From assembly GCA_910578845.1 (NCBI GenBank), contig CAJTSL010000021.1:46514-53506 (forward strand): a stretch of DNA of 6,993 nucleotides. Direction: 5' to 3'. The DNA is from an uncultured Lachnospiraceae bacterium (GTDB lineage Bacteria > Bacillota > Clostridia > Lachnospirales > Lachnospiraceae). The translations under genes were made by a program, and so were the position numbers. Shown here piece after piece: positions 1 through 6,849 of the stretch; the stretch's first letter is position 1, and each line of letters starts with the position of its first letter. The notes beneath the pieces are model-generated. The model was given only the letters and a program-made list of their open reading frames with translations, was not told where the DNA came from and made no database searches.

Positions 1-630
1 GTGGTAGATAAAGCGGTTGCTGACGGCCTTGGACTTGGCATTGACGTGAAAAACTCCCAAGGTGTCCTTGTAGTCAATGTCGGTTTCGATACAACGGAAA
101 TCTCTATCCTTTCCCTCGGCGGGATCGTGCTTAGCAAATTGATCAAGGTAGGCGGCAAGAAATTTGACGAAGCCATCAAAAACGCCATCCGTAGAGAATA
201 TAGCCTGATCATCGGCGGGAAAACGGCAGAGAATGTTAAAATGGCATTGCAGGAATTAGAAGCACAAAACTGTGGCGCTACCGTGTATGGCCGTGACATT
301 GTGACCGGTCTGCCCGTAGAGCGTGAAATTCCGATCTCCTTAGTTGATGAATGTATGACGGAACATTTCAATACCATTATTGACAATATCAAAGTAATCT
401 TGGAACGGACGCCTCCGGAACTTGCCGCAGATATTTACAGAAACGGGGTCTATTTGACCGGCGGCGCATCCCAGGTCAACAAACTGGCGCAGCTTATGAG
501 CAAAGGGACAGGCTTAAAAGTAAATGTCTCTGAGCATCCGATAGAGAGCGTCGCTTTAGGGCTTGCCAAAATCATAAACGACGATAATTATAAATCAGTG
601 GCTTATGCAATAGAAGGAATGAGTAAATGA
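1..630 (+). CDS. mreB: MreB-like rod-shape protein, 3' part only (5' end outside window)
   Basis: Actin-like cytoskeletal protein that forms membrane-associated filaments and organises side-wall synthesis. The reading frame is open from base 1; the first GTG is almost certainly an internal valine codon, because the visible 209 residues align with roughly the last 60% of a protein of about 345 residues. Family landmarks seen by eye: SLGGIV (38-43), KTAE (74-77), GRDIVTGLP (97-105), the highly typical ERTPPELAADI (135-145), the adenosine-loop-like LTGGAS (152-157) and VALGLAK near the end. Oddities: the segment usually written IEEPMAAAIG reads VDKAVADGLG, putting Lys4 where the catalytic Glu is expected. 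The phosphate-2 loop, usually DIGGGTT, reads NVGFDTT (26-32). It is therefore a divergent MreB that may hydrolyse ATP poorly. The stop codon overlaps the mreC start (ATGA). Family assignment is secure; enzymatic competence is uncertain. Confidence 0.93.
   Translation: MVDKAVADGLGLGIDVKNSQGVLVVNVGFDTTEISILSLGGIVLSKLIKVGGKKFDEAIKNAIRREYSLIIGGKTAENVKMALQELEAQNCGATVYGRDIVTGLPVEREIPISLVDECMTEHFNTIIDNIKVILERTPPELAADIYRNGVYLTGGASQVNKLAQLMSKGTGLKVNVSEHPIESVALGLAKIINDDNYKSVAYAIEGMSK
612..618 (+). promoter_or_regulatory. Ribosome binding site of mreC
   Basis: AGAAGGA lies 8 bases before the ATG at 627, inside the last codons of mreB. It supports that ATG as the mreC start and fits translational coupling through the ATGA overlap. 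Confidence 0.6.
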
Positions 631-1493
631 GTCCAATTATAAAAAGAAAGGGAGAAAAATTTACTTTACCGAGTAAATATCTCCTTTTCATTTTAACGAT
701 TTTATGTACCGGGATGGTACTGCTTACTTTTCACACGACAATTTTCAGCGGGCCTTTGGGCATGGTCGCAGGCTATACGATCGTACCGTTCCAGGAGGGC
801 ATCAGCGCGGCAGGGAGTTTTTTGCGCAGCCGCTCGGAAGAGCTTGGACAGATCAGGGATCTGATTGCCGAAAATGAGTCGCTAAGAACCCAGGTTGATG
901 AACTGACAATCGAAAATACTAGATTACAACAGGATCGTTATGAGCTGACAAACTTACGTGAATTGTACAATCTTGATTCCCAATATGATGAATATGACAA
1001 AATCGGTGCCAGGATCATTGCACGAGATGCCGGCAACTGGTTTTATTCTTTTGTCATTAATAAAGGCACGGATGACGGCATCGTCGTAGATATGAATGTC
1101 ATGGCAGGAAGCGGCCTGGTAGGGCGCATTGTTGACACCGGGCCGAACTGGTCGAAAGTCAAAGCGCTTATTGCGGATGATTCTAATGTGAGCGCCATGG
1201 TGCTTTCTAGCTCTGATAATATGATTGTCACTGGCGATCTGAAACTATATGCATCCGGTGTCATTTCTTTTGAGCAGTTAATCGACCGCGACGATGTCGT
1301 TGTGGAAGGCGACAAAATTGTGACTTCCAATATCAGCGACAAATATTTGCCGGGAATCTTAATCGGTTATATCAGTTCCATTAACAGGGATGCCAATAAC
1401 CTGACGAAATCAGGGTACATTACACCGGCAGTGGATTTTGAGCACCTAGAAGAGGTTCTTGTCGTTTTAGAGCTTAAGCAGACAGTCGAATAG
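627..1493 (+). CDS. mreC: Rod-shape-determining protein MreC
   Basis: Bitopic membrane scaffold of the elongation complex; in studied bacteria it links cytoplasmic MreB and MreD to PBP2 outside the membrane and promotes PBP2 activation. At 288 residues it is of normal family length. Seen: a short basic cytoplasmic tail, one membrane segment (about 18-38), a coiled coil with regular Glu/Leu spacing (about 68-115), then the beta-barrel domain. That domain carries the family hallmarks ARIIARDAGNWF (128-139), INKGTDDGI (144-152) and GLVGRIVDTGPNWSKV (163-178). The last residues are short and lack the long Pro-rich tail of some homologues. The start overlaps the mreB stop by four bases. Two adjacent in-frame stops, TAG and TGA, end the gene (1491-1496). 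Identification is confident. Confidence 0.95.
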   Translation: MSPIIKRKGEKFTLPSKYLLFILTILCTGMVLLTFHTTIFSGPLGMVAGYTIVPFQEGISAAGSFLRSRSEELGQIRDLIAENESLRTQVDELTIENTRLQQDRYELTNLRELYNLDSQYDEYDKIGARIIARDAGNWFYSFVINKGTDDGIVVDMNVMAGSGLVGRIVDTGPNWSKVKALIADDSNVSAMVLSSSDNMIVTGDLKLYASGVISFEQLIDRDDVVVEGDKIVTSNISDKYLPGILIGYISSINRDANNLTKSGYITPAVDFEHLEEVLVVLELKQTVE

Positions 1494-1527
1494 TGAGAGC
1501 AGCCTCATGAATCCGAGAGAAAGGCAT

Positions 1528-1530
1528 AGG
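1528..1530 (+). promoter_or_regulatory. Weak ribosome binding site of mreD
   Basis: Only a core AGG lies 7 bases before the GTG at 1538; a better GAAAGG (1519-1524) sits 13 bases away, longer than usual. Weak, non-ATG initiation is plausible for a low-abundance membrane protein. An in-frame TGA at 1508-1510 rules out any start further upstream. Confidence 0.4.
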
Positions 1531-1537
1531 TATTGTT

Positions 1538-2056
1538 GTGCGACGTATCATTGCGACTTCTTTTTTAATCTTCATATGTTTTCTGTTACAGTGCACAGTA
1601 TTTAGAGCACTCGCCTTTAGCGGTATCGTCCCGAATTTATTAATTGTGCTGACGGCTTCTTTTGGATTTATGCGTGGAGAGAAGACAGGCCTTCTGATCG
1701 GCTTTTTCAGCGGTCTGCTCATAGATATCTTTTTCGGTTCTGTCATTGGCTTTTATGCGCTGCTATATATGTATATTGGTTATATGAACGGAAAATTCAG
1801 CGCCATCTTTTATCCGGAAGATATTAAACTGCCGATTACGTTGATTTTATGTAGTGACTTTTTTTATGGATTCGTTTGTTATATCATTCTTTTCTTATTA
1901 CGTGGGAAATTTGATCTAACTTATTATCTGGTGCATATTATTCTGCCGGAGATTGTTTATACGGTTGTTGTGACATTGTTTCTATATCCAGTCATTTTAT
2001 GGATAAACCGCAGTTTGGAGCGAAGGGAAAAGCGAGGCGAGAAGAAGTTTGTTTGA
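1538..2056 (+). CDS. mreD: Rod-shape-determining protein MreD
   Basis: Small polytopic membrane partner of MreC in the side-wall synthesis complex. The 172 residues match the usual size (about 160-180). The protein is very hydrophobic with five or six predicted membrane segments (roughly 5-23, 30-45, 50-68, 70-84, 98-122, 128-156) and ends in a strongly basic cytoplasmic tail (RSLERREKRGEKK, 158-170). The conserved MreD pattern is present: PNLLIV (32-37), a small loop with MRGEKTG (45-51), then a Gly/Leu-rich helix ending in LLIDIFFG (60-67). The start is GTG at 1538, chosen because it immediately precedes the first membrane helix and the frame is closed upstream at 1508-1510. The 3' end overlaps the downstream PBP2 gene by eight bases. 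Assignment rests on context plus the family pattern. Confidence 0.92.
   Translation: MRRIIATSFLIFICFLLQCTVFRALAFSGIVPNLLIVLTASFGFMRGEKTGLLIGFFSGLLIDIFFGSVIGFYALLYMYIGYMNGKFSAIFYPEDIKLPITLILCSDFFYGFVCYIILFLLRGKFDLTYYLVHIILPEIVYTVVVTLFLYPVILWINRSLERREKRGEKKFV
2034..2037 (+). promoter_or_regulatory. Ribosome binding site supporting the TTG start of PBP2
   Basis: GAGG lies 11 bases before the TTG at 2049, within the purine-rich end of mreD. The next in-frame candidate, ATG at 2094, has no Shine-Dalgarno-like sequence before it, so TTG is preferred although the spacing is somewhat long. Confidence 0.4.
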
Positions 2057-4931
2057 AGATTTATGGGAACATCTTAAAGAAAATATATTCAATATGGTGA
2101 CCTCTAGGCTGCTTGTTCTTGTCATAGTTTTGTTTGGACTGGGCGGATATCTTATTTATACTATTTTTCAGTTACAAATTGTCAATGGAGAAGAATACTT
2201 TAATAATTTCCAATTAAAGATCACAAAGACAAGAACGATCGAATCGACAAGAGGAAATATATATGCCAGAAATGGTGAGTTACTTGCTTATAACGAGCTT
2301 GCCTATTCTGTGACGATTGAAGATGTTTATGAATCAGGGCGGGAGAAAAATGCTAATCTGAATAACACAATTCATGAGCTGATCCAAATCATTGAAAGAA
2401 ACGGCGATTCCATTATCAATGATTTCAATATTGTATTGGATAGCAGCAATAATTACCGTTTTAATCTAGAAGGGACCCAGCTTCTCCGTTTCCTTGCAGA
2501 TGTATATGGTTATGCCTTAATAGGGGATCTAAAAGAGAAGGAAGCAAGTGCGACACCGGACGAAGTGATGAAATATCTTTGTTCGACTGCCCGCTACGGT
2601 ATTGGCAATTATACGGATAAATCTGACAAAAATAGCTTTAAGGAAGGGCTTGGCTATACCAAAGAAGAAGTTTTGAAGATCCTGACCGTACGGTATGCCA
2701 TGAGCGCTAATAGTTACCAGAAATATATCGCGACCACAGTAGCTAACAATGTTTCGGAAGAAACGGTTGCTGTTGTCATGGAGAATGCCGACGTGCTTGA
2801 CGGCGTGGACATTGCCGAAGGAACGATCCGCAAATACAATGACAGCATTTATTTTGCACAGATCCTTGGTTATACAGGAAAAGTCTCCAATGAAGAATTA
2901 AAAGAGCTACAAACCGAAAACCCACAATATGATTTGAATGATACGGTCGGAAAATCCGGGATTGAATCCTCCATGGAAACATTGCTACAGGGTAAGAAGG
3001 GGTCCGAAACGATCTATGTTGACAATGTGGGAAAAGTTATCGAGACAAGTAACCGGATAGAACCTGTTGCCGGGAAAGATGTTTGGCTGACAATAGACCC
3101 TGATTTGCAGATTGCGTCATATCATATCCTGGAAGCTAAAATTGCCAGCATTTTACTGAAAAAAATCCAGAATATTAAAGAATATACGCCATCGGAACAT
3201 TCCAGCAGTTCGAATATCATGATTCCTATTTATGATGTCTATTTTGCTTGTTTTAACAACAATGTGATTGATACAAGCCATTTTTCTTCCAAATTCGCTG
3301 GTGAAACAGAAAGCGCCGTATGGGAGTCTTATTTGGCTAAGAAAGACCGGATTTTCGAAGAGCTAAGGACAGAGCTGACAGAAACGCGAACGCCCTACAA
3401 TGCGCTGCCAAAAGAATATCAAGTATACGAAAGTTTTATCGTTTCTATGCTCTATGAGAATAATATTATCATGCAAAGTGAAGTGGACAAAGACGATGAG
3501 ACTTATATCGCCTGGACGAAAGAGGAAGTCATCAGCTTAAGTGAATATTTAAATTATGTTATTGCCAAAAACTGGGTAGATGTATCCAAATTAGACATCG
3601 TGTCCCAATATTCGGATTCCCAGGAAATTTATGCTAAAATCCTCAGCTATATCTTTGAGAAATTAGATGTCGATGCAGACTTTGAAAAGCGGATCTACCG
3701 TTATATGATCAACAATGACGAGTTAACCGGCAGGCAGATCTGTTATCTTTTATTGGAACAAAATATTGTCAGCGTTGAGGCGGATGAATTAGAGAAATTT
3801 GAGAAAGGCTCAATTTCTCCCTATACTTTTATGATGAACAGGATTGAACACCTAGACATTACGCCAGCGCAGCTTGCGCTTGAACCGTATTCCGGCTCTA
3901 TTGTTATAACTGATGTGAATACAGGAGATGTGCTTGCGCTTGTCTCTTATCCAAGTTACGATAATAATAGAATGGCAAATGGCGTCGATGCCAATTATTT
4001 CGCGGTTCTTCATAATGATTTGTCGCGTCCGCTGTTAAATTATGCGACACAACAAAGAACGGCTCCCGGATCCACTTTTAAAATGGTCTCCGCGACAGCC
4101 GCGCTGATGGAAGATATCGTTGATACGACAGATACGATAACCTGTGTCGGTACATTTGATAAAATCTCGCCAGAGCCAAGGTGCTGGATCGCTGCCAGCG
4201 GTGGCATGCATGGCTCTTTGAATGTTGCTGGCGGCATCCAGCATTCCTGTAACTGGTATTTCTACGAAGTGGGATACAGGCTTGGTATTGTAGGCAATTC
4301 TTATAACAGCGAGGTCGGCCTGAACATGCTTGGCAAATATGCCGATATGTACGGTCTTTCGGAGACCTCCGGCGTAGAGATAGAAGAGTATGAACCGGAA
4401 ATATCTGACTTAGACTCCGTCCGTTCTGCAATCGGCCAGGGAACCAATAACTTTACGACAGTTTCGCTTGCGCGATATGTTACAACTGTCGCAAACGGCG
4501 GAACATGCTATAATTTAACATTAATAGATAAGATTATGGATCATAACGGAGAAAATGTCGAAGAAAACCATGCGGAGGTACGCAATCAGATTGACATGGA
4601 TGAATCTTACTGGGATGCGATCCACTTAGGTATGCGCAGGGTAGTAGAAGGAAAATCTTACTATTCAGATTTAGGCGTTAATGTCGCTGGAAAAACGGGA
4701 ACCGCACAGGAAAGCACCTCGCATCCCAACCACGCGCTCTTCGTCAGTTTTGCTCCTTATGAGGATCCGGAAATCTGTGTCGTTGTCCGTGTGGCAAACG
4801 GTTACACATCCGATTATGCCGCACAGGTTGCAAGAGAAGTCTATAAATATTACTATGGCCTTGCAGAGGAGAGCGAAATTATTACAGGTACTGCTGGTAC
4901 GCTCGAAGGCGGTGCTATTAACAATGATTAA
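2049..4931 (+). CDS. mrdA: Class B penicillin-binding protein, PBP2/MrdA type, with large internal insertion
   Basis: Membrane-anchored DD-transpeptidase that cross-links peptidoglycan, normally paired with a SEDS glycosyltransferase such as the RodA-like protein encoded downstream. Seen: a cytoplasmic tail, one membrane anchor (about 20-42), the PBP dimerisation/pedestal region opening with STRGNIYARNGELLAYN (66-82) and containing VGKSGIESSME, then the transpeptidase domain. Catalytic motifs are intact: STFK (Ser675, Lys678), SCN (733-735) and KTGT (882-885). At 960 residues it is much longer than typical PBP2 (about 600-720). Most of the excess is one insertion, about 367-612, between the first helix of the catalytic domain (ending LEAKIA) and the strand beginning SGSIVITDVNTGDVLAL. 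Cys699, Cys712, His721 and Cys734 near the active site could bind a metal or form a disulfide. A TTG start is chosen; ATG at 2094 would remove 15 residues. The 3' end has three tandem in-frame stops. The mrdA name is by family and context; pbpA is equally usable. Confidence 0.93.
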   Translation: MFEDLWEHLKENIFNMVTSRLLVLVIVLFGLGGYLIYTIFQLQIVNGEEYFNNFQLKITKTRTIESTRGNIYARNGELLAYNELAYSVTIEDVYESGREKNANLNNTIHELIQIIERNGDSIINDFNIVLDSSNNYRFNLEGTQLLRFLADVYGYALIGDLKEKEASATPDEVMKYLCSTARYGIGNYTDKSDKNSFKEGLGYTKEEVLKILTVRYAMSANSYQKYIATTVANNVSEETVAVVMENADVLDGVDIAEGTIRKYNDSIYFAQILGYTGKVSNEELKELQTENPQYDLNDTVGKSGIESSMETLLQGKKGSETIYVDNVGKVIETSNRIEPVAGKDVWLTIDPDLQIASYHILEAKIASILLKKIQNIKEYTPSEHSSSSNIMIPIYDVYFACFNNNVIDTSHFSSKFAGETESAVWESYLAKKDRIFEELRTELTETRTPYNALPKEYQVYESFIVSMLYENNIIMQSEVDKDDETYIAWTKEEVISLSEYLNYVIAKNWVDVSKLDIVSQYSDSQEIYAKILSYIFEKLDVDADFEKRIYRYMINNDELTGRQICYLLLEQNIVSVEADELEKFEKGSISPYTFMMNRIEHLDITPAQLALEPYSGSIVITDVNTGDVLALVSYPSYDNNRMANGVDANYFAVLHNDLSRPLLNYATQQRTAPGSTFKMVSATAALMEDIVDTTDTITCVGTFDKISPEPRCWIAASGGMHGSLNVAGGIQHSCNWYFYEVGYRLGIVGNSYNSEVGLNMLGKYADMYGLSETSGVEIEEYEPEISDLDSVRSAIGQGTNNFTTVSLARYVTTVANGGTCYNLTLIDKIMDHNGENVEENHAEVRNQIDMDESYWDAIHLGMRRVVEGKSYYSDLGVNVAGKTGTAQESTSHPNHALFVSFAPYEDPEICVVVRVANGYTSDYAAQVAREVYKYYYGLAEESEIITGTAGTLEGGAINND

Positions 4932-4937
4932 TGATAA
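4929..4937 (+). other. Three tandem in-frame stop codons ending PBP2
   Basis: TAA, TGA and TAA follow each other in the PBP2 frame. This would block readthrough into the short spacer before minC. The TAG-TGA pair at the end of mreC (1491-1496) is a two-stop version. Confidence 0.9.
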
Positions 4938-4963
4938 AAGATTTAGCTTATAACAGAAAGAAC

Positions 4964-4969
4964 GGTGGA
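4964..4969 (+). promoter_or_regulatory. Modest ribosome binding site of minC
   Basis: GGTGGA lies 5 bases before the ATG at 4975. It is an imperfect Shine-Dalgarno match, visibly weaker than those of minD and minE. Confidence 0.45.
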
Positions 4970-4974
4970 TCGTA

Positions 4975-5655
4975 ATGAAAAATTCAGTTATTATTAAAAG
5001 TTTTCCCAATGGCTTGTCTCTTTACTTGGATAATGAGATGCCATTTAGCGCCCTGCTAGATGAAATCGCTCTAAAATTCAAAGAATCAGCCCATTTTTTC
5101 AAAGACGCTACCATGGGAATCTCTTTTGAGGGCAGAGTATTGGAGCCAGAAGAAGAACGGATGATTTTAGATGTTATTTCCGCAAATTCTTCTTTGAATA
5201 TTGTCTGCATCATTGGAAAAGACGATGAAACGAACCAAAACTATGTCCGTGCCCTGCAACAGCTTATTTTCCGTCAGGAAGAAATGGAAAATGCCGGACA
5301 ATTCTACAAAGGCACATTAAAAGACGGCCAGATTTTAGAAACAGAGAACAGCATCATTATTTTAGGGGATGTCTATCCTGGGGCATGCATCATTTCAAAA
5401 AAAGACATTGTCATCCTTGGGGGGCTATACGGACAAGCTTATGCTGGCGGGAGCGGCCTGGACGGACATTTTGTCGTTGCGCTTGAAATGTCACCGGAAA
5501 AATTAAAAATAGGTGAATTCAAATACAAAACATCAGAGAAACAAAGCAAATGGTCTATCAAGCCAAAAGTACAGCCCAAAATTGCTTATGCAAAAGACGG
5601 ACGTGTCATTATGGAAACAATTACGAAAGAATTACTGAATGCCCTGCCAATCTAA
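4975..5655 (+). CDS. minC: Septum site-determining protein MinC
   Basis: Inhibitor of FtsZ ring assembly; recruited to the membrane by MinD so that division is blocked away from midcell. The 226 residues match the family. The N-terminal domain (about 1-100) is divergent, as is usual, with the expected opening strand and FEGRVLEPEE (51-60). The C-terminal beta-helix (about 110-226) is clear: GTLKDGQILE (113-122), GDVYPGA (131-137), KDIVILGGLYGQAYAGG (143-159) and the closing PKIAYAKDGRVIMETI (201-216). The surface motif written RSGQ in well-studied MinC proteins, implicated in MinD binding, appears here as KDGQ (116-119), keeping a basic first residue plus Gly and Gln. The gene lies 43 bases after PBP2 and 66 before minD. 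Identification comes from the C-terminal domain and from minD and minE immediately following. Confidence 0.93.
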   Translation: MKNSVIIKSFPNGLSLYLDNEMPFSALLDEIALKFKESAHFFKDATMGISFEGRVLEPEEERMILDVISANSSLNIVCIIGKDDETNQNYVRALQQLIFRQEEMENAGQFYKGTLKDGQILETENSIIILGDVYPGACIISKKDIVILGGLYGQAYAGGSGLDGHFVVALEMSPEKLKIGEFKYKTSEKQSKWSIKPKVQPKIAYAKDGRVIMETITKELLNALPI

Positions 5656-5706
5656 ACTTATAAAAACATAAACTTATGGACATTCAGGGGACGATAACGA
5701 TTCATT

Positions 5707-5713
5707 TAGGAGG
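5707..5713 (+). promoter_or_regulatory. Strong ribosome binding site of minD
   Basis: TAGGAGG lies 8 bases before the ATG at 5722, the best Shine-Dalgarno match in the window. The 66-base spacer upstream holds a 9-base direct repeat, TAAACTTAT (5653-5661 and 5669-5677), but no convincing promoter or hairpin. Confidence 0.8.
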
Positions 5714-5721
5714 TTTTAAGC

Positions 5722-6513
5722 ATGAGTGAAGTAATTGTCGTCACATCAGGGAAAGGCGGAGTAGGAAAGACCACTACATCCGCAAACGTTGGTACAGGTC
5801 TTGCTGCAATGGGCAAAAAGGTAATTCTGATTGATACGGATATCGGCCTGCGCAATCTAGATGTCGTTATGGGACTAGAGAGCCGGATTGTCTATAATCT
5901 GGTCGATGTCGTAGAAGGGAACTGCCGCATCAAACAGGCGCTTGTAAGAGATAAGCGTTATCCTACCTTATTCCTTCTGCCATCCGCACAGACGCGGGAT
6001 AAAAGCGCAGTCAATCCTGCCCAGATGGTGAAAATGATAACCCATTTAAGAGACCAGTTCGATTATATCATCCTCGATTGCCCTGCCGGTATTGAGCAGG
6101 GATTCCAGAATGCCATTGCCGGCGCTGACAGAGCGTTAGTTGTCACTACGCCCGAAGTCTCTGCGATCCGCGATGCAGACCGAATCATCGGGTTGCTAGA
6201 AGCGAATGAGATACAGAAGATTGATCTGATTATCAACAGAATCCGATACGATATGATCAGAAGAGGAGATATGATGTCTTCCGATGATGTCGTAGATATT
6301 CTGTCCATCCCCTTGCTTGGTCTTGTACCGGATGATGAAAATGTCGTCATTGCCACGAATCAAGGCGAGCCATTAGTCGGAAGCAATACACTTGCGGGAC
6401 AGGCATATCAGAATATTTGTTACAGAGTGAGCGGAAAAGAAGTTCCTTTTCTGGATTTTGAAAGAGGCATTTCCTTCTGGACGAAGATATCTGGTATTTT
6501 TCATCGAAGTTAG
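5722..6513 (+). CDS. minD: Septum site-determining ATPase MinD
   Basis: Membrane-cycling ATPase of the ParA/MinD family. ATP-bound dimers attach to the membrane, recruit MinC, and are released when MinE stimulates hydrolysis. The 263 residues match the usual length. Seen: the deviant Walker A loop GKGGVGKTT (10-18) with signature Lys11 and Lys16; switch I with LIDTDIGLRNLD (36-47) including Asp40; Walker B/switch II DYIILDCPAGIEQG (114-127) with Asp119; and the nucleotide-base region INRIRYDMIRRGDM (171-184). The end, from about 249 (GISFWTKISGIFHRS), forms a short amphipathic helix with bulky hydrophobics and a few basic residues, as expected for the membrane-targeting sequence. Nothing is missing from the catalytic set. 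The start is ATG with a strong ribosome site. minE follows after 11 bases. Very confident. Confidence 0.98.
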   Translation: MSEVIVVTSGKGGVGKTTTSANVGTGLAAMGKKVILIDTDIGLRNLDVVMGLESRIVYNLVDVVEGNCRIKQALVRDKRYPTLFLLPSAQTRDKSAVNPAQMVKMITHLRDQFDYIILDCPAGIEQGFQNAIAGADRALVVTTPEVSAIRDADRIIGLLEANEIQKIDLIINRIRYDMIRRGDMMSSDDVVDILSIPLLGLVPDDENVVIATNQGEPLVGSNTLAGQAYQNICYRVSGKEVPFLDFERGISFWTKISGIFHRS

Positions 6514-6518
6514 GGGGG
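6512..6518 (+). promoter_or_regulatory. G-rich ribosome binding site of minE
   Basis: AGGGGGG, with six consecutive Gs (6513-6518), overlaps the minD stop codon and lies 6 bases before the TTG at 6525. It fixes that TTG as the minE start; it also places minE initiation within reach of ribosomes finishing minD. Confidence 0.7.
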
Positions 6519-6524
6519 ATAAAA

Positions 6525-6797
6525 TTGTTTAAAAATATATTGAAACGAAAAAGTTCCAGGGAAATTGCTAAAGACCGGTTGAAAATACTGCTCATCTCCG
6601 ATCGGGTGAATTGTTCACCGGAAATGATGGAAATGATAAAAAATGATATCGCAAAAGTAATTTCAAAATATATGAAAATTGATGCCCAAAGTATGGAAAT
6701 CCAGATTACCAAGACAAGCGGCAAAGGAAGAAACTTAAAAAACCCTACGCTTTATGCCAATATTCCCATTCTGGATTTACATACATTGAAAAATTAA
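6525..6797 (+). CDS. minE: Cell division topological specificity factor MinE
   Basis: Small partner of MinD that stimulates its ATPase and, in studied systems, drives pole-to-pole or patterned movement of MinCD. The 90 residues match the family (about 85-95). The N-terminus MFKNILKR is amphipathic, as in the MinE membrane-targeting segment. The MinD-contact helix is recognisable as AKDRLKILLISDR (15-27), with Arg18 aligning with the Arg required for MinD activation in E. coli. The dimerisation/topological-specificity domain follows: MIKNDIAKVISKYMKID (37-53), then a beta strand (MEIQITKT) and a final strand around LYANIPI (76-82). The start is TTG, supported by the six-G ribosome site. Having minE with minCD separates this lineage from Bacillus-type MinCDJ systems and suggests an oscillating or patterned Min system, which is inference. 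Confidence 0.95.
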   Translation: MFKNILKRKSSREIAKDRLKILLISDRVNCSPEMMEMIKNDIAKVISKYMKIDAQSMEIQITKTSGKGRNLKNPTLYANIPILDLHTLKN

Positions 6798-6835
6798 ATC
6801 ATGAAGATTAGCTGATCAGATAAAATGATGATGGG

Positions 6836-6842
6836 AAAGGAG
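6836..6842 (+). promoter_or_regulatory. Ribosome binding site of the rodA/ftsW-like gene
   Basis: AAAGGAG lies 7 bases before the ATG at 6850 and supports that start over the out-of-frame ATG triplets at 6825-6833. Confidence 0.75.
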
Positions 6843-6849
6843 CCGACAT

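Noticed and set aside
1507..1605. Small frame from ATG at 1507, 32 codons, spanning the mreC-mreD gap and the mreD start
   Set aside because: It has no ribosome site, its composition is unlike a protein (runs of His, Cys, Phe), and it is out of frame with the clear mreD.
4078..4431. Open frames on the minus strand inside the PBP2 catalytic region
   Set aside because: They lie opposite the conserved transpeptidase motifs, resemble no known protein and have no ribosome sites; they are reflections of PBP2 codon usage.
4918..4954. Possible promoter before minC (TTAACA and TATAAC)
   Set aside because: The two boxes are 25 bases apart, too far for a standard promoter, and no good -35 lies at 17 bases from TATAAC.
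5653..5705. Possible promoter or regulatory repeat before minD (TAAACTTAT twice; TGGACA at 5677)
   Set aside because: The -10 at proper spacing from TGGACA is poor (ATTCAT). The 9-base repeat is AT-rich, short and partly within the minC stop codon.
6347..6724. Minus-strand frame of 125 codons over the minD end and minE
   Set aside because: Both plus-strand genes are well-recognised families, and the antisense translation is low-complexity Ile/Ser/Phe-rich.
6812..6819. Palindrome CTGATCAG between minE and rodA
   Set aside because: An eight-base palindrome without loop, T-run or repeated copies is expected by chance and forms no terminator.
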